From the NCBI GenBank assembly GCA_002311635.1, contig DBZJ01000098.1:1-27887 (forward strand): a DNA stretch of 27,887 bases, read 5' to 3'. The position numbers and the translations under genes are program-made. Below, piece by piece: positions 15,858 to 22,886 of this stretch (the stretch's first letter is position 1; every line of letters begins with the position of its first letter). The DNA comes from Syntrophaceae bacterium UBA1163 (GTDB lineage Bacteria > Desulfobacterota > BSN033 > UBA1163). The notes under the pieces were generated by a model. The model ran no database searches. It saw only the letters and a list, made by a program, of their open reading frames with translations, and was not told the DNA's origin.

Positions 15858-16262
15858 ATGCGCACACACGTTGAATTTCGCTCGGCGAAATTTCCGGCTT
15901 ATCCCTGGGAAGAAGAAAAGGTGAACCCCGGCTTATGGGGCAAGAGACTGGCCGAATATCTGTATCGGAAATTGAAAGAAGAAGGAATAGAAACGGAAGA
16001 GATATATCCCGAGGACTGGGGTTGGGTGGTACCTGTACACCATGAACCTTTTTCTCTCTGGGTTGGCTGCGGCCACTATCAGGAATATCCAGACGGCTAC
16101 CTGGTCTTTATCGAGCCCTCCAAGCCAAGTGTCCGAAGGGGCCTTTTCAAGAAGATCGACACCACCGGTGATGTTGAGAAGGTTGCGGCGGCACTTGACA
16201 GGATTTTGAATTCAGATCCGGAGATAAATCATATCCGCTGGTGGGCTGAAGACGAAAAATAG
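15858..16262 (+). CDS. Hypothetical protein, possible third cassette gene
   Basis: A 134-residue soluble protein beginning MRTHVEFRSAKFPAYPWEEE and containing WGWVVPVHHEPFSLWVGCGHYQ in the middle and IRWWAEDE at the end. I recognise the pattern as a widespread uncharacterised family, rich in aromatic residues, also met in integron arrays and ordinary chromosomes. It begins 16 bp after attC-like site C, in the same orientation as the GNAT and tag genes. Only 7 bp separate its stop from the convergent protease gene, so no attC follows. No function can be given. Confidence 0.82.
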   Translation: MRTHVEFRSAKFPAYPWEEEKVNPGLWGKRLAEYLYRKLKEEGIETEEIYPEDWGWVVPVHHEPFSLWVGCGHYQEYPDGYLVFIEPSKPSVRRGLFKKIDTTGDVEKVAAALDRILNSDPEINHIRWWAEDEK

Positions 16263-16269
16263 CATCTCC

Positions 16270-17529
16270 CTATCCTTTATTAGAAGGGCTGAGCCTTTCG
16301 ATTCGTTCTACCAGAGGCGGGTGGGAGTAGTAAAACCACGCATAAAGAGGATGAGGGCTCAGATTGGACAGGTTATCTGCGGCCAGCCGCTTCAGTGCAG
16401 AGCGCATGGGCACTGCCGTCTCTGTCAGCCCTAATGCAAAATCATCCGCTTCGCGTTCGAATTTCCTCGAGATGGCCGACTCCAGGGGTTGAGCAAAAAA
16501 ACCAATCAGACTGATAAAGGCTCCTATTAGAAATAGTCCGACATAGACAATGGGTTCTTGAAAACCAAATGTTTGGTAAAGCAACGGCCAATTCAAAAAT
16601 TTGGCCACCACATAAAAAGAGACAAGCGACAATATCTCCAAAGGAATGAGCATCCGGAGGATGTGCCTTTTCTTCCAATGCCCTGCCTCGTGGGCCAGGA
16701 CGGATAAAATCTCTTCTTCCGTGTGAGAGGCCAGGAGAGTATCGAACAGGACAATTCTCTTCGTCCGGCCGAGGCCAATGAAAAAAGCGTTCGTATGCTT
16801 GCTCCGCTTGCTGGCATCCATCTTGAAAATCCCTTTGGCCCGGAGTCCGACTTTTCCTATCAGCGTCCTGATGCGCTCCTCCAGTCCCTTATTTTCAATC
16901 GGATCAAATTTGTTGAACAGAGGAAGGATGACGACCGGAAACAGCCATAGCATCAGCAATTCAAACCCACCGACCAGCATCCATGCCCATACCCACCAGG
17001 CGTCTCCTCCATGAACCACCAAAACTAAGAGAAGACCGAGGAGCAGACCGCCAAGAATGGTGGTGAGGAGGAGACTCTTCAATAAGTCCGAAATCCACAT
17101 CTTGAAGTTCATCACATTAAACCCGTAACGCTCTTCGATCACGAATGTCTCGTAAAGGTTGAAAGGGATACGAAGCAGGTTGGTGAAAATCGAGAGAGCG
17201 GCAAAGAAAATCAAACCACTTATAATCGGACCATATTTCCACAGGCTGATCGTCCTAACCAGCAACGGCAGAACACCGGATAGTAAAATCGCCAGAAAGA
17301 GTCCTTGATTCGCCAGAGTAGTAATCATGGCAAAATTTTCGGACTCTGCAGTATAAGCCGAAATTCTTTTTAGCTTCTCAGGATTGATAGTATCCTGAAA
17401 CATTTCCGGAACAGTTGTTCCGTGCTGGCGAAGGTAGGAAATATTAAGCCAGTTAAGATAGATCTGGGCTCCGGACCGCAATAGAAAAACGGCAAGGAAA
17501 ATGAGAAGTAAAAAATTGACCTCTACCAT
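16270..17529 (-). CDS. M48 family membrane metalloprotease (Ste24/CAAX protease 1-like)
   Basis: A 419-residue integral membrane zinc protease. The catalytic motif HEAGH (within LSVLAHEAGHWKKRH) supplies two His ligands and Glu, and EREADDFALGL supplies the third ligand. Several hydrophobic helices flank the site: one at the N-terminus (about 5-20), a group at about 70-200 and a pair at about 300-350. NAFFIGLGRTKRIVLFDTLL before the motif is typical of Ste24-type M48A proteins, as is the C-terminal SHPPLVERIERL. In bacteria these probably take part in membrane protein quality control; CAAX processing is not expected. It begins 14 bp after the HTH gene, so the two probably form an operon. Confidence 0.93.
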   Translation of the reverse strand: MVEVNFLLLIFLAVFLLRSGAQIYLNWLNISYLRQHGTTVPEMFQDTINPEKLKRISAYTAESENFAMITTLANQGLFLAILLSGVLPLLVRTISLWKYGPIISGLIFFAALSIFTNLLRIPFNLYETFVIEERYGFNVMNFKMWISDLLKSLLLTTILGGLLLGLLLVLVVHGGDAWWVWAWMLVGGFELLMLWLFPVVILPLFNKFDPIENKGLEERIRTLIGKVGLRAKGIFKMDASKRSKHTNAFFIGLGRTKRIVLFDTLLASHTEEEILSVLAHEAGHWKKRHILRMLIPLEILSLVSFYVVAKFLNWPLLYQTFGFQEPIVYVGLFLIGAFISLIGFFAQPLESAISRKFEREADDFALGLTETAVPMRSALKRLAADNLSNLSPHPLYAWFYYSHPPLVERIERLSPSNKG

Positions 17530-17543
17530 GAAAGATCAGGATA

Positions 17544-18047
17544 TTATTTCCTGCGGGCCTTTTTCGTTCGTTTCCTCCTGCGCGAAGAAATCTTCTTTAC
17601 CGGCTTCTGAGTCCCCTTGCCTTCAAGGAGCTTTTTTACCTCACGACGGCCCAGCTTTCGAAGCGCCACCATCACCGCCTTCTTTTTCATGCTCGGCTTA
17701 AACTGTCCGCTCTCCCACAGATGCGCGGCTCCGACGGTGACGCCCGTGAGAATAGCCAGCTCTTTCTGGGTGATGCCTAAGTGCTTGCGAAGACTCCGGA
17801 TCAAACGAGGTGAGAAACGCGACTCCTTCACTTCTTCCGGAGGTGCCTCCAACACCATCTTACCTTTTTCAAGCTCTTTTTGCTGACTGGTTGTGATTCG
17901 TTGAAGCCCCAAGACCGTCCTGCGAAGTTGTGAAACCACACTTTTCAAGAACCGGAGATCCCGGCCAAACGGAACTGAGACTTTCCTTACCTCTCTTTTC
18001 GCCAAACGTGCAATTTCAGATTTGATGATACCCTCTACTTTACCCAT
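17544..18047 (-). CDS. XRE-type HTH protein with basic C-terminal tail
   Basis: A 167-residue likely DNA-binding protein. Residues about 75-135 form a helix-turn-helix of the XRE/Cro type (RSLRKHLGITQKELAILTGV, then GAAHLWESGQFKPS). The N-terminal 70 residues are helical and basic, and the last 20 or so are almost all Lys, Arg and Ser (VKKISSRRRKRTKKARRK), like histone H1-type tails. It lies just upstream of the M48 protease gene and may regulate that pair or itself, but no operator is evident. The ATG follows a GGAGGAGGG-like site. It could also be an antitoxin-like or nucleoid-associated protein. Confidence 0.82.
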   Translation of the reverse strand: MGKVEGIIKSEIARLAKREVRKVSVPFGRDLRFLKSVVSQLRRTVLGLQRITTSQQKELEKGKMVLEAPPEEVKESRFSPRLIRSLRKHLGITQKELAILTGVTVGAAHLWESGQFKPSMKKKAVMVALRKLGRREVKKLLEGKGTQKPVKKISSRRRKRTKKARRK

Positions 18048-18233
18048 AAGTCCCTCCTCCTAAAGTGAATTTACAATGAGCATAGCATTCAAAATCCCAA
18101 ATCACAAATTCCAAATCCCAAATAAGCTCCAAATTCTAATCTCAAATGACCAAACAGGATTTTGTTTCGAATTTGAGTAATTGTGATTTATTTGAAATTT
18201 GGTGCTTTTCCCTGCCATGCTCTATGCTTTGTG
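18048..18233. repeat. A/T-rich intergenic repeat, copy 1
   Basis: Contains a 22-bp word at 18109-18130 (core CCAAATCCCAAATAAGCTCC) repeated exactly at 21273-21294 between argG and argH. It is flanked by variants of AAATCCCAAAT and by complementary GAATTTGAG/AAATTTGG words that could form imperfect hairpins. It separates the GlcD-type gene from the HTH gene and holds no ORF. Confidence 0.65.
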
Positions 18234-19709
18234 CTAATCGAAGATCTTTCCTGGATTCATGATTCCATTGGGATCTACCAGTTTCTTAATCTGTTTCATC
18301 AAGAGAAGGCTTTCCCCATGCTCTTCCTTCATAAACTTCCTTTTGCCAATCCCAATGCCATGTTCTCCTGTGGCGGTTCCACCACATCCCAGTGCAAAGT
18401 GGACAATTTCCTCCGCCGCTTCCTGAACCTTTTGCCATTGGACCTCTTCTTCAGGAATCCCCATAATCTCCATGTGGAGATTTCCGTTTCCGGCATGGCC
18501 GAAGGCATATCCTTGCAATCCTTTCTCCTTGACGATTTTCTGACCCCATTCCACCATATCCGAATATTTTGAGATGGGTACAGCCGTATCGATCACAAGA
18601 GGACTTAAACCCGGATTGCTTGCCTTGATGGATTCGTGAACTCCATACCGTGCTTCCCAGAGGCGGTTCCGCTCTTCTCTTCCAATCCCCGAATCGAACC
18701 GAAGGGGTCGATTCTCACCGCAAATCTCTTTCACCATTTCCAAGTCTTCTTTCAAACCGGCAGCGCTCGTCCCATGAAATTCGATGAAAAGAGTTGGTCT
18801 TTCTTCCAAGGAAAGCTTCTTAAACTGGTTAACAACCTGAACCGTCGGGGCATCCAAAAATTCCAGAGCTGCCGGCGATAGCCCGGAGCGCATGATCTGG
18901 AAAACCGTATCGGTGGCTTCGCGAATGGAGCGGAATTGCACCACGGCAGCCATGAACTCTGCGGGAAGACCGATCAGGCGAAGCGTGACCTCCGTGACCA
19001 CGCCCAATGTCCCTTCTGAGCCAACAAAAAGACGGCAAAGATCATAGCCTGATGAGCTTTTGACCGCATTCGTTCCCACGCGGATGATTTCTCCGGAAGG
19101 AAGAACAACCACCATGCTCAGGACAAAATCTTTCGTCGCCCCATACTTAATCGTCCTGACCCCACTCGCATTATTACCCACCATTCCCCCGATCGTCGCC
19201 GAGGCTCCCGGGTCCGGCGGGAAGAAGAGGCCGAAACGGGAGAGGTGTTGATTCAGCTCTTTATAGATGACCCCAGCTTCAATACGGACCTGAAGGTCCT
19301 CTGCCCTTAATTCCAGGATATGGTTCATCTGTTGAAGATCTAAAACAATCCCCGCCTTGACCGGTATGGGATTGCCCTCTAAACTTGTTCCGGCACCCCA
19401 TGGAGTAACAGGAATTCTCTTCGCATCGGCCAACTTGAGAATCTGACTGATCTCTACTGCGCTGAGGGGCCAAACCACGACGTCGGGTTTCCGCCTCGGA
19501 TGAAAAGATTCATCCTTACTGTGAAGGTCAAGGACGGACTCACCCGTGGACACCCTTTCAGGGTCAACGATAGACCGGATGAAATCTAACTCTTTTTTCG
19601 TTACCCCGGTGTATTCCACTAAATTCTTTTCGGTAAGTTGAATATCAAACGCCCAAAACCCCGCATCCTCCCCGTCTCCCCAGTGGGGAGAGGGGGAGGG
19701 GTATTCCAT
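18234..19709 (-). CDS. FAD-linked oxidase, GlcD/D-lactate dehydrogenase type
   Basis: A flavoprotein of the VAO/PCMH fold that oxidises 2-hydroxy acids such as glycolate, D-lactate or D-2-hydroxyglutarate. Marks: RRKPDVVVWPLSAVEISQIL, TPWGAGTSLEGNPIP and PPDPGASATIGGMVGNNASG in the FAD domain, KSSSGYDLCRLFVGSEGTLG, and the C-terminal cap with YAFGHAGNGNLHMEI and GGTATGEHGIGIGKRKFM. No Cys-rich Fe-S partner is adjacent. The start is uncertain. The ATG at 19709, 10 bp after argH, lacks a ribosome site, and its first 20 codons run through a CTCCCCAGTGGGGAG palindrome (19677-19691) that looks intergenic; GTG at 19619 is an alternative giving a more usual N-terminus. Confidence 0.9.
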   Translation of the reverse strand: MEYPSPSPHWGDGEDAGFWAFDIQLTEKNLVEYTGVTKKELDFIRSIVDPERVSTGESVLDLHSKDESFHPRRKPDVVVWPLSAVEISQILKLADAKRIPVTPWGAGTSLEGNPIPVKAGIVLDLQQMNHILELRAEDLQVRIEAGVIYKELNQHLSRFGLFFPPDPGASATIGGMVGNNASGVRTIKYGATKDFVLSMVVVLPSGEIIRVGTNAVKSSSGYDLCRLFVGSEGTLGVVTEVTLRLIGLPAEFMAAVVQFRSIREATDTVFQIMRSGLSPAALEFLDAPTVQVVNQFKKLSLEERPTLFIEFHGTSAAGLKEDLEMVKEICGENRPLRFDSGIGREERNRLWEARYGVHESIKASNPGLSPLVIDTAVPISKYSDMVEWGQKIVKEKGLQGYAFGHAGNGNLHMEIMGIPEEEVQWQKVQEAAEEIVHFALGCGGTATGEHGIGIGKRKFMKEEHGESLLLMKQIKKLVDPNGIMNPGKIFD

Positions 19710-19719
19710 CCAAATGGTA

Positions 19720-21234
19720 TCATGTACGGGAGGCTAACTGCTTCTCCATTTTGGAGACCAATGCCTTTGCTTTTTCGATTCCCATGCGCTTATGGACGAG
19801 CCAAGCTTCTTGGGCTTGAACTCTTTTTTGAAGCGATGCGATATTCTCTTTCACCCTTTTCTCCGAAGGTGTCCCAACGGATGGCGTCTGAGCCAATATT
19901 CTTTCCGGTCTCTGGTTTCTTTCGACATCTTGTTCCGTGACCGGCACATTAATCTTCATCTCCGTAAGAGCTTTCTTCAAGCTCTGGTAGGTAACCTTCC
20001 CTTTCCCCTCTTTCTCCGAATATTTTACTGCTCTCTCCATCATCATTTTGGCCTTCCGCATGGGGAGGGGACCGCGACGGACCAGCCACTCCATCAACGC
20101 GGTGGCTCCAAGAAACTCCTCCTGGGCCTGCTTAGACATCTGCGTCTCGTTGACTTCGAGGAGTCGAATGACGTCGGCCATTACCGATAGAGCAGGTTTC
20201 GATTCATCCACCAAGTCCATGATCCAATACTTTGTCCACTGCGTGTCCCGATTAAATCCCATGAACAGGGCCTTACCGACGGAGAGAAGGCTGACGAGCA
20301 TTCCGTGAGCAAAGGATGTCTTGGCCTTGATCACTTCCAAAGAACAGGGGTTTCGTTTCTGCGGCATGATCGAACTGCCCGAGCAATGTCGATCATTCAA
20401 GCGCACCATGCTGAATTCGCGGGTGGACAAAAGGATCAGAGTTTGGGCCATCGTGGAGAGATGATCCATCATCACAGCCGCATCAAAGGCCAGTTCTGCC
20501 TCGGGTTCCCATCGTTGGGTAATGGGATCGGTTACATTCTCTGTAGGCCCATCGAATCCGAGCAGCTTTGAGGTCAACTGCCGATCCAGATTAAAAGAAG
20601 TGCCGTACCCAGCTGCCGCACCCAAAGCATTTTTGTTGAAGAGACCGAACCAATGGGCAAATCTTTGCGCATCCCGCTCGAGGGCTTCTCCAAAGGAGAG
20701 GAGCAGATGACCGAAGGTGGTCGGGACCGCATGCTGGTGATGGGTGTAGCCGGGCATGGCGGTTGAACGGTGTTCCTCGGACCGCTGAAGAAGAGACTCC
20801 ATTAAAAAGACTATTCCTTCAATAAAATCCAAAGCCTGTTCCCGAAGGTAAAGACGCATGTCGAGGACAATCTGGTCATTCCGACTTCTACCGGTATGGA
20901 CCTTTCCCCCGGATTCAATGCCTATTCGACCAATGAGATAGCTCTCGATGTTGGAATGGACATCCTCTTTCGAAGGATCCAACCTAAACTTTCCCTTCCG
21001 ATAAAGCGCCTCTATTTCCCTTAATCCCTTAAGGATTTTCTTTCCATCCTGTTTCGAAAGGATGCCCTGCCGGCAAAGCATGAGGACATGGGCTCGGTTT
21101 CCCCAGAGATCGTACGGAACCAGTCGCTCATCACAAGGGGGAATTCCCTTAATATCTCTCCCCGAAAGAAAATCAACCATCTCCTGGGAGGGTAACTCTT
21201 CAAACCGCCCACCCCATAACTTTTCTATCTTCAT
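19720..21234 (-). CDS. argH: Argininosuccinate lyase, divergent form
   Basis: A 504-residue lyase of the ASL/fumarase superfamily, last step of arginine synthesis. Signatures are KLWGGRFEE at the start, VHTGRSRNDQIVLDMRLYLR, and the mobile loop GSSIMPQKRNP. Several usual ASL motifs are altered: GYTHHQHAVPTTFGH replaces the common THLQ-AQP-TFGH, and TENVTDPITQRWEPE replaces TENSLDAVSDRD. A helical tail of about 40 residues (VKENIASLQKRVQAQEAW...) makes it longer than the 460 or so typical. It follows argG on the same strand after a 199-bp repeat-filled gap, and the pairing supports the call. A lyase of a related substrate cannot be excluded. Confidence 0.88.
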   Translation of the reverse strand: MKIEKLWGGRFEELPSQEMVDFLSGRDIKGIPPCDERLVPYDLWGNRAHVLMLCRQGILSKQDGKKILKGLREIEALYRKGKFRLDPSKEDVHSNIESYLIGRIGIESGGKVHTGRSRNDQIVLDMRLYLREQALDFIEGIVFLMESLLQRSEEHRSTAMPGYTHHQHAVPTTFGHLLLSFGEALERDAQRFAHWFGLFNKNALGAAAGYGTSFNLDRQLTSKLLGFDGPTENVTDPITQRWEPEAELAFDAAVMMDHLSTMAQTLILLSTREFSMVRLNDRHCSGSSIMPQKRNPCSLEVIKAKTSFAHGMLVSLLSVGKALFMGFNRDTQWTKYWIMDLVDESKPALSVMADVIRLLEVNETQMSKQAQEEFLGATALMEWLVRRGPLPMRKAKMMMERAVKYSEKEGKGKVTYQSLKKALTEMKINVPVTEQDVERNQRPERILAQTPSVGTPSEKRVKENIASLQKRVQAQEAWLVHKRMGIEKAKALVSKMEKQLASRT

Positions 21235-21433
21235 CTCCGATCCCCTAATCCATCAAAATTACAAATATCAATTTCCAAATCCCAAATAAGCTCCGAGCTC
21301 CAATTTTCAATGACGAAGCCCATTTAGAAAATTGGGATTTGGCTCATTGGAAATTATTTGTTAATTGGCCTGCCTCCGCGAAGTCCCGCCTTGCGGGACG
21401 AAGGCAGGTGCTTGGAATTTGGCGCCTAACATT
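21235..21433. repeat. Repeat-filled argG-argH spacer
   Basis: The spacer holds the second copy of the 22-bp word at 21273-21294 and a pair CCAATTTTC/AAAATTGG. It also holds a compact hairpin at 21369-21408, where CCTGCCT pairs with AGGCAGG and GTCCCGC with GCGGGAC around a 3-nt loop. It probably lies inside the argG-argH transcript and could affect its stability. Confidence 0.65.
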
Positions 21434-22663
21434 CTATTTCGCCTTCCGCTTTGCCAAGATTTCAAACGGAAGGCCGCGGACGAAAGCCGCATCCGCGCAG
21501 CGTCTCTGATCAAAACCCGTGGCCTTAATGGAACGGATCTCCGGTGAGAAGAGACTCGTCTTCGATTCTCGATTGATGATCTCAATATTCCCTTTAAAGA
21601 GTTTGACTTTATATTTCCCGTTGACCACCTTTTGAGAGGTCTCGATAAACGCATCCAGATCGTACCGCAGCGGATGGTAACCCATCCCATGGTAGATCAG
21701 GTAGGCCCACTTCTGGTCGATCCCTCTCTTGAACTGAATCTCATCCTTGGTGAGGCAGAACTGTTCCAGGTCCCGATGGAGCTTAAGGATGATCGTCGCG
21801 GCCGGGGCCTCGTAGATCTCGCGGCTCTTGAGATCCATGATCCCGTCTTCAAACATGTCAATCCTGCCGATGGAATGCATGCCGCCAATGGCGTTGAGGG
21901 CCGGGATGATTTCTCCAAGGGTTTTCCGCTTATCATTCAATTTGGTTGGAATTCCCTTTTCGAACTCCAGGGTGACAAAAGAAGGTTCATCGGGAGATTT
22001 TTCAACGGGCCGATACCACACCCAAATATTATCCGGAAGGGCCTGGTTCAGGTCGATCGCCCCGCTGGCGATCGATCGGCACCACATCGTCTTATCGTCC
22101 CCGCCGGTGATCATCTCCGTCACTGGAACATCCCATGCCCGGCACAAGGCCTCTTCTTCCAGCCGGGTCAAATCAAAATCCCGCACGGGCACGAGGATTT
22201 TCAGCTCGGGGGCGAACATTTTAAAGACATTGTGCATGCGATATTGATCATTTCCTTTTCCGCTGGATCCCTCGAGGATGGCATCACATCCCTCTTCCCG
22301 GGCGACCTCTGCCGCTTTACGCGCCACGATCTGCCTCGTCATGGAGGTAGAGACAGGATAACCCAGATAATCCGAGTTGGCCTGAATGGCCCGGGCAATC
22401 CAGACCTCGGTAAATTCCTTTCGAAGATCGAAAAAAAGAGGCTTGATCTTGAGAATCCTCGCCTTCCTCCTGCTCTCAAGGACCTCTTCTTCCCCCTGAC
22501 CGATGTCGATCGTGATCGCAAGGATCTTTCTCGCTTTATATTTTCTCCTGAGCAATTCGATGGCAAGAGAAGAATCCAGCCCTCCGGAGTAAGCCACCGC
22601 CACTTTGTTCACTTTCGGGGTCTCGGTTTTTTCAACCTTTTTCAGAATCTCCTGAATATCCAT
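21434..22663 (-). CDS. argG: Argininosuccinate synthase
   Basis: A 409-residue N-type ATP pyrophosphatase that joins citrulline and aspartate. The PP-loop VAYSGGLDSSLAIELL is near residue 24, GSSGKGNDQYRM provides the aspartate/citrulline-binding NDQ (Ser where many have Thr), and GRIDMFEDGIMDLKSREIYEAPAATII is recognisable though diverged from the canonical GRIDIVENR-G-KSR-YE-P. Length is normal. The ATG at 22663 follows AAGGAGGT with 9-bp spacing, a strong start. argH lies downstream. Both enzymes depart from the common bacterial type in parallel, suggesting one divergent subfamily. Confidence 0.92.
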   Translation of the reverse strand: MDIQEILKKVEKTETPKVNKVAVAYSGGLDSSLAIELLRRKYKARKILAITIDIGQGEEEVLESRRKARILKIKPLFFDLRKEFTEVWIARAIQANSDYLGYPVSTSMTRQIVARKAAEVAREEGCDAILEGSSGKGNDQYRMHNVFKMFAPELKILVPVRDFDLTRLEEEALCRAWDVPVTEMITGGDDKTMWCRSIASGAIDLNQALPDNIWVWYRPVEKSPDEPSFVTLEFEKGIPTKLNDKRKTLGEIIPALNAIGGMHSIGRIDMFEDGIMDLKSREIYEAPAATIILKLHRDLEQFCLTKDEIQFKRGIDQKWAYLIYHGMGYHPLRYDLDAFIETSQKVVNGKYKVKLFKGNIEIINRESKTSLFSPEIRSIKATGFDQRRCADAAFVRGLPFEILAKRKAK

Positions 22664-22711
22664 AAAAGGCTTACCTCCTTCGAATTTAGGTGAAATGTAC
22701 CATAAATCAAG

Positions 22712-22760
22712 CGCTTAAACAATGTTTTTAAACGATTCTGGTCCTCCAGAATTTTAAGCG
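22712..22760. promoter_or_regulatory. Nested palindrome upstream of argG
   Basis: An inner perfect inverted repeat ATTCTGG-TCCT-CCAGAAT (22735-22752) sits inside an outer pair CGCTTAAA (22712-22719) and TTTAAGCG (22753-22760). A weak minus-strand promoter (TTGTTT, 17 bp, TACATT) begins at the edge of it. It could be an operator or an RNA hairpin; it does not match the ArgR box consensus I know. Confidence 0.4.
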
Positions 22761-22830
22761 ATTTCTTTTACGACCGGAATGGAGTATCTTTAGGGATAGG
22801 AGAGATGGTTTTGCTTGTATTAAATAGGCG

Positions 22831-22864
22831 AAAAAAGCTGCGGGGTCATGATCAACCCCGCAGC
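22831..22864 (-). terminator. Rho-independent terminator of the porin-cytochrome operon
   Basis: On the minus strand, a 10-bp perfect stem GCTGCGGGGT / ACCCCGCAGC with an 8-nt loop is followed by six T. It starts 22 bp after the stop codon of the porin gene. Confidence 0.92.
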
Positions 22865-22886
22865 GGAAAGCATCAGAAAAACGCGA

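Noticed and set aside
21632..22693. A 353-codon plus-strand ORF opposite argG
   Set aside because: Shadow of argG, without ribosome site or recognisable motifs.
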